The notes under the pieces were generated by a model. That model was given only the letters and a program-made list of their open reading frames with translations. It was not told the DNA's origin and made no database searches. A stretch of 20,572 nucleotides of DNA, from positions 1 to 20,572 of IMG/VR virus record IMGVR_UViG_3300024346_000651. The stretch is one strand, 5' to 3'. Position numbers and translations under genes: made by a program. This DNA comes from a virus. Within the stretch, counting starts at the first letter, position 1. Each line of letters starts with the position of its first letter. Shown piece after piece: positions 6,295-13,061 of the stretch.

Positions 6295-7608
6295 TTACCT
6301 ACTGATTTCTTCCCAATCTAATGAAGCAAAAACATCAGCACCAGCAGTATCAGACGCAACTACCAGTGTTAATTCATAAGGAGTTCCAGTCAGTCCATTT
6401 CTTTCCAACTGAAACTTAAATAGTGCTTCTTTCAGAATATCTACTGATGCAGCAGATTGATTTGATGATGAGAAGAAACCAGATGCTAATATTCTTCCAC
6501 CACTCACAGTTCCTCCATCAATCTTATATTCCACAGCACTATCAACACCAGCACTCGTCCAAGTGCCACCAGTAGTAGTTGCTGATGCTCTCACTTGCCA
6601 GTTGTATTGTGGTCCATTTCCAGTTCCCATCAGTGAAAGTGCGGTCAAAATTACAATCGCATCTAATCTATCTGGAGAAGTTTTGAGACGAATAGAAAGA
6701 ACTGGATAATAAGTTCCTGCAGGAGAAGGTAAATCTACTGGTGCTGTAATTGGAGTATCTACTGCTTGTTGCAATCCACGCAATTCATAACCACCTTCTG
6801 AAATTACAGTGGAGCAGACCTGCTTTATAGTGCTGCTACTTGTAGTAATTCCAGTGTTGGCAATCTCATATCTTAAAGGAAGAGATGCTGTTGTGATATA
6901 AGTTGATTGAATTAAGTTTGCGTGATGGAATGAGTGACAATGAACAAACTTTCCGTCAATCACAAATCCCATTCGGACTGTACCAAGACCTAACCACTCA
7001 ATATCCATCCAAAGAATTTGTGCTTTGGTAATATCTAATGTAATACCAGAAACACCAGTTCCATCTAATTTATCAATATTCCAATCAGATTGTGCAACTG
7101 AAGTTGAAGTCCCAGTAGATAAACTTCTCTCTACAAAGTAAGGAGTTGTGCCATTAATCTCAAAATACATTCCATTATCAGCACCAAAATATCCAACTCT
7201 TTGTCTAAGATTTTCTTTTGGTGTTGCGGGAACAAAGGTATTTAAAACAAGTAAAGATTTTCCTGGTTGATATGAGAATACTTTTGTAGTCTCTCTAATT
7301 ACAGAACAACCAGCAGTAGTTCCAATACCAATATTGATTAAACCTTGAGTAGTTGCAAATCCAACTGTAGAACCAGTCCCTACAATCAAACTATCCCAAA
7401 GATTATTGTCTCTATATCTGTGAGAACTATCAAAAAGTGTAAGTGGTTGAGATATTCTAGTTCTTCCGAAAGCATCTGGATTTACACTTACTGGAAATCT
7501 ATTGAGATTATCAACAATTTTTCCATCTCTGGTCGCAGCACCAAAAATCTCAAAAAGACTTCTCTCTTGGTTTAAATAATCTTGAGTTGTTATATTCCAC
7601 TGAGCCAT
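6295..7608 (-). CDS. Conserved phage virion protein, role unknown
   Basis: 437 residues. I recognise the family but not a function: proteins with DAFGRTRISQPLTLFDSSHR (45-64) at the front and a middle domain containing YFGADNGMYFEINGTTPYFV, AQSDWNIDKLDGTG and WMDIEWLGLGTVRMGFVIDG occur widely in marine T4-like and other tailed phages and have been labelled structural proteins. The middle domain looks like a beta-sandwich, possibly carbohydrate-binding or fibre-associated. The start ATG 7608 shares its A with the TAA stop of the preceding gene (TAATG), indicating translational coupling. Its place inside the head cluster between the gp67-like gene and gp21 is not part of the T4 set. It could be a head fibre or vertex decoration, which is inference. 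Confidence 0.8.
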   Translation of the reverse strand: MAQWNITTQDYLNQERSLFEIFGAATRDGKIVDNLNRFPVSVNPDAFGRTRISQPLTLFDSSHRYRDNNLWDSLIVGTGSTVGFATTQGLINIGIGTTAGCSVIRETTKVFSYQPGKSLLVLNTFVPATPKENLRQRVGYFGADNGMYFEINGTTPYFVERSLSTGTSTSVAQSDWNIDKLDGTGVSGITLDITKAQILWMDIEWLGLGTVRMGFVIDGKFVHCHSFHHANLIQSTYITTASLPLRYEIANTGITTSSSTIKQVCSTVISEGGYELRGLQQAVDTPITAPVDLPSPAGTYYPVLSIRLKTSPDRLDAIVILTALSLMGTGNGPQYNWQVRASATTTGGTWTSAGVDSAVEYKIDGGTVSGGRILASGFFSSSNQSAASVDILKEALFKFQLERNGLTGTPYELTLVVASDTAGADVFASLDWEEISR

Positions 7609-7928
7609 TAATCAATCCATTCCAACTTTGATGGGTGGTATCTTTTTGCGTTTTTAATATTTAAATTCTTTTCAACTACAGGATAAATTTGATGAACAAC
7701 TGCTCCAGGATACTCGGTTTGAAGTTGCTCACCAAGTTCTCTAGTTGAAGGAATTCCATTTTTAGTAACTAATTCCATTCTATACAAACTCCCATTCCAC
7801 ATAATATCGGCAACATATTCTTCACCGACTTGTTGTGGTTGTTCTTGCTGAGAGTTTATATAGAGATTTCCTGTAAAATCTCCAGCAATATTAACCGATT
7901 CTGAGATAAATTGCTTGAAAGATTTCAT
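7608..7928 (-). CDS. Putative internal head protein with capsid-targeting-like N-terminus
   Basis: 106 residues from ATG 7928; an in-frame upstream start (7958) would overlap the preceding gene and is not preferred. AGAGGA precedes the start. The N-terminus MKSFKQFISE/S resembles the capsid-targeting peptide of T4 internal proteins (MKTYQEFIAE as I recall), and I-S-E fits the gp21 cleavage rule. Packaging inside the prohead, with removal of the first ten residues, is therefore inferred. The remainder is a small domain with W44-N-G-x-x-Y, P60-S-x-x-E-L, LQ and YP (42-83), which recurs in the 572-aa protein at 15205-16923 (its residues 410-443). It occupies the T4 gp68 position, but I cannot claim homology to gp68. 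It is one base from the gp67-like stop and overlaps the next start by one base. Confidence 0.75.
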   Translation of the reverse strand: MKSFKQFISESVNIAGDFTGNLYINSQQEQPQQVGEEYVADIMWNGSLYRMELVTKNGIPSTRELGEQLQTEYPGAVVHQIYPVVEKNLNIKNAKRYHPSKLEWID

Positions 7929-7929
7929 T

Positions 7930-8091
7930 TCATTCCTCTTCTTGTGATCCTTGATCAAACATACTTACTGCAACTTCAGGTCTAAACTCATCAACCTTTT
8001 CCGCTGCTTTTGTAAATAGTAAATCTTTAATCTTATCACTAATCTCAGATGGAGGTGAATCAGATACAATCATGTCCATTAAATCATCCAT
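7930..8091 (-). CDS. 67: gp67-like prohead core protein
   Basis: 53 residues; T4 gp67 is 80. gp67 is a small acidic component of the prohead core, needed for correct head shape and later degraded by gp21. The sequence begins MDDLMDMIVSD and continues with an amphipathic helix (KIKDLLFTKAAEKVDEFRPEV) and an acidic end GSQEEE. This follows the T4 pattern MEGLIEAI..., then LIKEEKIAIARNFL, then a much longer acidic tail. The gene sits directly after gp20, exactly where gene 67 lies in T4, with an exact late promoter 30 bases upstream. The acidic tail is far shorter than in T4. The stop at 7930 leaves one base before the next ATG. Confidence 0.65.
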   Translation of the reverse strand: MDDLMDMIVSDSPPSEISDKIKDLLFTKAAEKVDEFRPEVAVSMFDQGSQEEE

Positions 8092-8120
8092 TGTTATAAT
8101 CCAAAATTAATAATCGTTTT

Positions 8121-8128
8121 TATTTATA
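8121..8128 (-). promoter_or_regulatory. Late promoter TATAAATA overlapping the gp20 stop
   Basis: Exact TATAAATA on the minus strand. Its third to fifth bases are the TAA stop codon of gp20 (8124-8126). It lies 29 bases before the gp67-like ATG and would drive the small core genes and probably the 437-aa virion gene. Confidence 0.72.
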
Positions 8129-9812
8129 TCTCACCACCCTTGGGTAGTTCCACTGATTTTGTATCAACTTGAGTTGCTTTATTATCAGTTCTAAGATCTG
8201 GTTCCATTACTGGTTGTCCAAGATCCATTTGGGATGTTTGGTCTAAAGGCATTCCAGTTGCTGGATCAATTGCTTGACTTGGATCTGGAATAACTCCATC
8301 TTCAATTTCTTTTTTGATAAGAGCATCTTGTTCGATAATTTCAGTATCAGTCTGTCTAAGAATCTTACGTCTTACATAATCTTGTGAAAAATACTTTCCA
8401 ACATAAGGTTCTGCAACTTGAACCATTCCCAGTCTTTCATTCAATAGTTCTGCATCCTTAAGTTCTGCAAAATGGTTATCATATAGGAAGTCGTACTGGA
8501 TATGCTCATTCATAATATCCCAATCTGCTGGGGTTATAATATTCTTAAGAATGAGTTGAGTTCTGAGCATATCGCTAAACATATAAGAAAATCTCTTTCT
8601 TAATCTTGATACGAATTTGCTAAACTTAACTTCATCTCTGAGAATTTCTGATGATCTTCCTAAGTTAAATCCTCCATCTCCACCAATTCTTGATGTTGGA
8701 ACGTTTAGAGATCTATATAGTTTTTCTTGGAAATAATTAATATCAGTAATTTCTCCAAGATTTTGTCCTCCGGGAAGAGTTGAGATTTCAGTTCCTCTTC
8801 CACCTTCGCGCCGAGGTAACCAGAAATCTTCAAGCATCGCCATGAACTTCTTATCGTCACGAATTTCGCCGGTGTTTGCATCATAGACTAGTTTATTTCT
8901 ATAACGCATCATAACATCGCGAAGATATTGTTCTGCTTTTACCTTCGGAAGATTGCCAACATCAATATAGAAAATTCTACGCTCGGGAGCACGAGATAAT
9001 CTGTAGATAACAAGGGAGTCCTCAATCATACGAAGTTGATTAAGTGACTTGATTGCCTTGTGAAGATAAGAAAGTGTTGATCCCTTATTTCTATCTACTA
9101 ATCCTGAGGTGCAATAAGTGATAGAATCCTTAGTCATTTTAACACCAGCATTCGATCCTCCAAGATTTCCAGGTGCTGGAGTTCCTGTTGGATAAGTCAT
9201 TTTTGGTTGATAAATGAAGTATTCTTCAATCTCGGGGAACTCATAATCCATTGGATTATCAATGTTCCGGTTAGATACTCTATACTTATCACTTTCTTTA
9301 TTCTTTGCTTGTCTTACATAACGCATTTTCATTGCGTCAATGTATCTCAGTTCCTGTATTCCTGCCTCAGGATTCTTGAGATCGATGACTTTGTGATAAT
9401 AAAGTCTTCCGTCAATATACCAGTTTCTATAAATTTCGTGAGATTTCTTATCAAAATCTAAAAGTTCTAAAATATACTTAAACTCTTGACGTATTTTCTT
9501 TTTAATGCCGTCACTAGCATTCAAATTGTCCAAGTCAATTTGAACTGGACTATCATTAGTGTCACTTACAATTGCTTCGTTTACAATATCTTCGATGGCG
9601 CTGTCACACTCTGGATGTAACGCCATCTCCCGATATCTTTTAATTAAATCAAACTCTGTTCTATAAACTCCTTCGATATCGACATACGAACCAAAAAATC
9701 CACTACTTAAATAGTGGTCAACCCCGTCCTCATTGTTAGGAGGAACGGGGGAAATTGTAGTATCTGATAATGGTTCGTTATCTTCAATCGAAAAACCAAA
9801 TAGTTTCGCCAT
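8124..9812 (-). CDS. 20: gp20 portal protein
   Basis: 562 residues; T4 gp20 is 524. Twelve copies form the portal ring at the unique vertex, which starts prohead assembly, docks the gp17 motor and later joins the neck. Recognisable blocks include YREMALHPECDSAIEDIVNE (about 61-80), GRLYYHKVIDLKNP, LRYIDAMKMRYVR, a long stem helix region with DSLVIYRLSRAPERRIFYID, and LYRSLNVPTSRIGGDGGFNLGRSSEI. These match T4-type portal proteins closely. The C-terminus is polar, with many Asp, Gln and Pro. No good ribosome binding site precedes ATG 9812. A GATAAATA late-promoter-like site overlaps the gp19 stop just upstream, and a GC-rich hairpin lies near the start of the coding region (9722-9750). Confidence 0.96.
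   Translation of the reverse strand: MAKLFGFSIEDNEPLSDTTISPVPPNNEDGVDHYLSSGFFGSYVDIEGVYRTEFDLIKRYREMALHPECDSAIEDIVNEAIVSDTNDSPVQIDLDNLNASDGIKKKIRQEFKYILELLDFDKKSHEIYRNWYIDGRLYYHKVIDLKNPEAGIQELRYIDAMKMRYVRQAKNKESDKYRVSNRNIDNPMDYEFPEIEEYFIYQPKMTYPTGTPAPGNLGGSNAGVKMTKDSITYCTSGLVDRNKGSTLSYLHKAIKSLNQLRMIEDSLVIYRLSRAPERRIFYIDVGNLPKVKAEQYLRDVMMRYRNKLVYDANTGEIRDDKKFMAMLEDFWLPRREGGRGTEISTLPGGQNLGEITDINYFQEKLYRSLNVPTSRIGGDGGFNLGRSSEILRDEVKFSKFVSRLRKRFSYMFSDMLRTQLILKNIITPADWDIMNEHIQYDFLYDNHFAELKDAELLNERLGMVQVAEPYVGKYFSQDYVRRKILRQTDTEIIEQDALIKKEIEDGVIPDPSQAIDPATGMPLDQTSQMDLGQPVMEPDLRTDNKATQVDTKSVELPKGGEI
9722..9750 (-). other. Strong GC hairpin inside the 5' part of gp20
   Basis: CCCCGT (9722-9727) pairs with ACGGGG (9745-9750), and CCTC (9728-9731) pairs with GAGG (9740-9743). 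One base is bulged and the loop is 8 bases. It falls 63-91 bases into the portal reading frame, at about codons 21-31, in an otherwise AT-rich gene. It may be an RNA structure affecting expression or only a by-product of coding for PVPPNNEDGV. Confidence 0.35.
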
Positions 9813-9843
9813 AATTTAAATAAAAGATCTATACTGCTCTTTC

Positions 9844-9851
9844 TATTTATC
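9844..9851 (-). promoter_or_regulatory. Late-promoter-like GATAAATA before gp20
   Basis: The minus strand reads GATAAATA, one base from TATAAATA, 31 bases before the gp20 ATG. The TAA within it is the gp19 stop codon. A likely late promoter for gp20, by position. Confidence 0.55.
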
Positions 9852-10512
9852 CTTCTGCAGTATTGCTACCTGGACGCTCAGGATACCAGTATTGAACTTG
9901 GAATTCTACTGTGAATTCTTCAATAGTATCTGTAGTGTCATATGATAAATCAATAGCAGAGATACTAGTTGGGAAAATATCCTTGAACTTATACTGTGCT
10001 AGAACAGAGGCATTTCCACCTGTACCAGTACCAGTTTCTCTTCCTGGAGTTCTTCCACTAGTGAAATCTGAATTTCCTCCATTCTGAGTTCCTCTACCCA
10101 GTTGTAATACAGTAGCATCGGCCATGTAATCTACAGGTGAAGTCAAACCACTGTGATCAGAATACTGACCAATGTTTTGCATCCACGCTTCAAATGCTCT
10201 TCTATACTGGAAGTCTTCGTCGTTGATAACGGTGATAGTCCAGGTATCGAAGGTTCTGTCGCCAGCAACCTTCATTGTTCTACCACGGAAAGGAACTTCA
10301 ATGGGTGAAATGTTTGATGCTGGTAAAGCAGCTGCCTTACATAAGAAAGTGAATTTTTCAGCATCAAACTGACCATCACCATCACCTTGCAGACCCAGAT
10401 TTACTCCAGCTGCAGCGCCTGGTACATTCAAAGAAACTTCAAAAAGGTTGGGGCGGGCACCGCCGCCAATTAGTTTTGATTTGAATTGTGAGAGACTTTT
10501 GAGAGTAGCCAT
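9847..10512 (-). CDS. 19: gp19 tail tube protein
   Basis: 221 residues; T4 gp19 is 163. It polymerises into the inner tail tube through which DNA passes. The N-terminus MATLKSLSQFKSKLIGGGAR and the blocks RPNLFEVSLNVP, FLCKAAALPASNISPIEVPFRGRTMKVAGDRTF and FDTWTITVINDEDFQYRRAFE are typical of T4-like tube proteins. KFKDIFPTSISAIDLSYDTT and EFTVEFQVQYW mark the end. The extra length is mostly a Gly/Thr/Asn-rich stretch at about 136-166 (RGTQNGG to TGTGGNAS), likely a surface loop, plus a loop near 35-48. AGGAGG at 10521-10526, 8 bases before ATG 10512, is the best ribosome binding site seen in the window, fitting an abundant product. Confidence 0.95.
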   Translation of the reverse strand: MATLKSLSQFKSKLIGGGARPNLFEVSLNVPGAAAGVNLGLQGDGDGQFDAEKFTFLCKAAALPASNISPIEVPFRGRTMKVAGDRTFDTWTITVINDEDFQYRRAFEAWMQNIGQYSDHSGLTSPVDYMADATVLQLGRGTQNGGNSDFTSGRTPGRETGTGTGGNASVLAQYKFKDIFPTSISAIDLSYDTTDTIEEFTVEFQVQYWYPERPGSNTAEG

Positions 10513-10520
10513 TTTTTAAT

Positions 10521-10526
10521 CCTCCT
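10521..10526 (-). promoter_or_regulatory. Consensus ribosome binding site of gp19
   Basis: Minus-strand AGGAGG, 8 bases before the gp19 start codon, a full consensus site in a window where most starts have weak or no site. A degenerate late-promoter-like AATAAATT lies just upstream at 10535-10542. Confidence 0.75.
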
Positions 10527-10549
10527 GTTTAATTAATTTATTGAGATGA

Positions 10550-12748
10550 TCAAACAGATCCAGCAACTTCTTCAAAGCTTACGCCAGTTCTGGTTGCAAC
10601 GAAGGTTAGAGTTACATAGTTAATTGATTTAGCTGGTTTCAGGAAGATGTCAGCTCTAAACTCATTATTATCAATCACATCTGGAGTGTTATTTGTTGCA
10701 TCACAACGAACGAAGAATCCATATAGACCTCTCTTCGCTTGAACATCACGTAGGTATGGTTCAACAATGTTGATAAAGTTTGCTCTGGTAATCTCATCGT
10801 TCAGTTCGAAGAGTTGTGCCTCAGCACTTCTTTCTAGTGCCTGCTCTACAGTTAGGAATAGACGGCGAACGTTAATTCTATCAAATGCGGATGCATATCC
10901 AAGAGCAGTCTTGTCTCCGAACAGGAGAATACCAATACCTGGTTTGTTGATGATTGCGTTGATTCTCTGAGGATAGAGTTGGTCTCTCTGTGCTTTATTT
11001 GGATTATACGCTAATTTAATAGCATTATTCAGGATGCCTCTTTGCTGTCCTGCAGGTGAGAACCAAGGATAAGCAAAGATAGAAGTTCTTACACATAGAC
11101 CGGCAACGTCAGCATTACATGGAATGTAACGGAACTTGTTGTTGAAACGGTCATAGGTGTACTTATATCCCGCATCAAAAATTGCATATGATGAAGAGGC
11201 AAGTGGTGAGAAGAACTCTAAGACGTTATCAGTTTGAGTGTCCGTATTTGTAAGATCAACAACATCTGCACGATGTGGTGAAATTACAGCAACGCAGTCT
11301 TTTCTATTATTAGCAATAGAAATAAGTTGATTTGCCTTTGCTTGTGATTCGAACTTGTTCCCTAAACCAGGACCCATAATTAAGTAATCAACTGCAATCT
11401 CATCTCTGTTGGAGAAGAGATTGTATGAAGTAAATAAATCACCTAAAGTTGCGGTCATTCCACCAGAAGCAGAATAATCTTGACCACCACTAAGGTTATA
11501 AGTTACGTTTCCAAGAGCACTGTATGTTCTATCTTGAGAATCTAAATTCCACAGACCTTCCGCTGTAGTATTTGCAGTAAATCCAGAACTAAATCCAGTT
11601 GGAACCACATCCTCATTTACATTTAGATCATCTGATGGATTGTCTCCAACATAAAGATATTTTGAAAATACTGCAAGATAATTCTTCCACCAAATCTTCT
11701 GTGGAGAATTGACTGCAGAGATAGCATCGGTTGCCTTAGATAGTCCGATGAATTTTTCAAGTAAGTTTCCTTGAATACCAGTTACAGAACCAGTATCATC
11801 TACAACTACAACGTGAATTTCATCACTCTTACCGTTTCTATCAACTGCATACTGGGAAGTACCTGGTTTGGGAGCAATTGATCTCCAGAAGATACTTGTA
11901 TTTGTGAGAGTTAAGGTTTGCTGATCGTACCAATCACGGATTGGATTGGCGCCAGTGTTAACTGTTACGCTTGTAGTAGCAACACCCGCATTAGTTATCA
12001 CATTAACTGTTATAGAACCACCTGAAGTGGATGGTTTGAATGATCTTAACTGCGAAAGTTGGGCATACTCAACCTTAGTTTCAGTTCCTACAGTATCTAC
12101 TACAGATACAACTTTAACATCTAAAGTGCTTGCTCCGATTCCGGTAACAATACCCTTAAGATATCCATTGAAAAGGGAAGTAGTTCCTACGCCAGCAGAA
12201 GGTACATTGGTTAAGGTTGTAGTTACTGCATAACCAACCTGAACGAATGTTGTAGCAGCAGCACCAACAGTAATAATTTGGTCTGCTTTGTCGTCAATTA
12301 CACATACCTTAAGATCGTTTGCCCAGGAACCAGGACTCTTAGCTGCGAAAATGTAGTTTGCAATATCGTCAGCATAATTTGCTTCATAATCGTCAAAATT
12401 CTTGATTTTGAGATTTGGTTCGCCAGCGGTTGAAATTCCAGAGGAGTTTCTGATTGCGTTAGCGTTTACTAGGTTAGCACCATCAGTTCTTGCTACCTTA
12501 AGTACGCCACCATATGAAAGGAAAGAAGATGCACTCATCCAGTACTCATACTGAGCATCTGTGGAAAGTGGCTTTCCAAAAACATCTATTAGTTCGTTTT
12601 CTGTAGTGATATCAATTGGGTCATCTACGGGGCCAATTGCAAAGGGTCCAGCAATTGCACCGATATTATCTAATACATTATCAGCTCTTCCTACTGTTAA
12701 ATCAACCTCCCTGACTAATACTCCAGGAGATAATTGAGGAGTCGCCAT
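10550..12748 (-). CDS. 18: gp18 contractile tail sheath protein
   Basis: 732 residues; T4 gp18 is 659. It forms the contractile sheath around the gp19 tube. The N-terminus LSPGVLVREVDLTVGRADNV and the C-terminal core (PWFSPAGQQRGILNNAIKLA, AIINKPGIGILLFGDKTAL, DRINVRRLFLTVEQALERSA, EFRADIFLKPAKSINYVTLTFVATRTGVSFEEV) are sheath signatures. The middle (about 170-300) is a Thr/Val-rich beta insertion, presumably one of the protruding domains on the sheath surface. GGAG lies 8 bases before ATG 12748. A late-promoter-like AATAAATA lies 33 bases upstream inside a hairpin. The gene is followed by gp19 after a 37-base gap, so sheath and tube are probably cotranscribed. Confidence 0.97.
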   Translation of the reverse strand: MATPQLSPGVLVREVDLTVGRADNVLDNIGAIAGPFAIGPVDDPIDITTENELIDVFGKPLSTDAQYEYWMSASSFLSYGGVLKVARTDGANLVNANAIRNSSGISTAGEPNLKIKNFDDYEANYADDIANYIFAAKSPGSWANDLKVCVIDDKADQIITVGAAATTFVQVGYAVTTTLTNVPSAGVGTTSLFNGYLKGIVTGIGASTLDVKVVSVVDTVGTETKVEYAQLSQLRSFKPSTSGGSITVNVITNAGVATTSVTVNTGANPIRDWYDQQTLTLTNTSIFWRSIAPKPGTSQYAVDRNGKSDEIHVVVVDDTGSVTGIQGNLLEKFIGLSKATDAISAVNSPQKIWWKNYLAVFSKYLYVGDNPSDDLNVNEDVVPTGFSSGFTANTTAEGLWNLDSQDRTYSALGNVTYNLSGGQDYSASGGMTATLGDLFTSYNLFSNRDEIAVDYLIMGPGLGNKFESQAKANQLISIANNRKDCVAVISPHRADVVDLTNTDTQTDNVLEFFSPLASSSYAIFDAGYKYTYDRFNNKFRYIPCNADVAGLCVRTSIFAYPWFSPAGQQRGILNNAIKLAYNPNKAQRDQLYPQRINAIINKPGIGILLFGDKTALGYASAFDRINVRRLFLTVEQALERSAEAQLFELNDEITRANFINIVEPYLRDVQAKRGLYGFFVRCDATNNTPDVIDNNEFRADIFLKPAKSINYVTLTFVATRTGVSFEEVAGSV

Positions 12749-12772
12749 GTTTTTCTCCGTAATCTCAGATTA

Positions 12773-12806
12773 ACTGGAAATATTTATTAAAAAGAGTATT
12801 TCCAGT
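12773..12806 (-). repeat. Inverted repeat before gp18
   Basis: ACTGGAAATA (12773-12782) and TATTTCCAGT (12797-12806) are exact 10-base reverse complements with a 14-base spacer. The element fills the gap between the zinc-ribbon gene and gp18. No T-run follows on the minus strand, so it is not a standard terminator. The late-promoter-like AATAAATA (12781-12788) begins in the spacer and runs into one arm. Confidence 0.6.
12781..12788 (-). promoter_or_regulatory. Late-promoter-like AATAAATA before gp18
   Basis: Minus-strand AATAAATA, one base from TATAAATA, 33 bases upstream of the gp18 start. Spacing is like that of the other late sites here. It lies within the inverted repeat 12773-12806. Confidence 0.55.
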
Positions 12807-12827
12807 GGGGAAATGAGACGTGAATAT

Positions 12828-13061
12828 TTACCAATCAGGATAACCCCAATCAATTCGTGATGATGGATACTTTTTCTTAATAGTGTTAACTCTGCTTATA
12901 GTGCATTCCTTACACTCGTATGCATATGAAGAAGCAACTGCTCCACGATCTTTACGTGTTCTATAGAATCCATCGATTAAATTTTTTGTTTCTCCACAGA
13001 TTCTACATTTTCTATCAGTAAGGAATAAGTGTCCTAACTTTATTTGTTTATCTAAATCCAT
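12828..13061 (-). CDS. Small zinc-ribbon protein coupled to gp17
   Basis: 77 residues from ATG 13061; a slightly longer in-frame start inside gp17 (13076) is less likely because TAATG coupling at 13059-13063 lets the gp17 stop reinitiate directly. Two Cys pairs, C19-R-I-C22 and C50-K-E-C53, should form one zinc ribbon. Between them lies a basic stretch with FYRTRKDRG and YAYEC, and a C-terminal RIDWGYPDW follows. The Cys layout resembles the zinc-binding part of phage recombination endonuclease VII (gp49) and HNH-type proteins, but the His/Asn catalytic part is not visible. I therefore call it a nucleic-acid-binding protein of unknown role. I recall similar small proteins near gp17 or gp18 in marine T4-like phages. 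A packaging or late-transcription accessory is possible; that is inference. Confidence 0.82.
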   Translation of the reverse strand: MDLDKQIKLGHLFLTDRKCRICGETKNLIDGFYRTRKDRGAVASSYAYECKECTISRVNTIKKKYPSSRIDWGYPDW

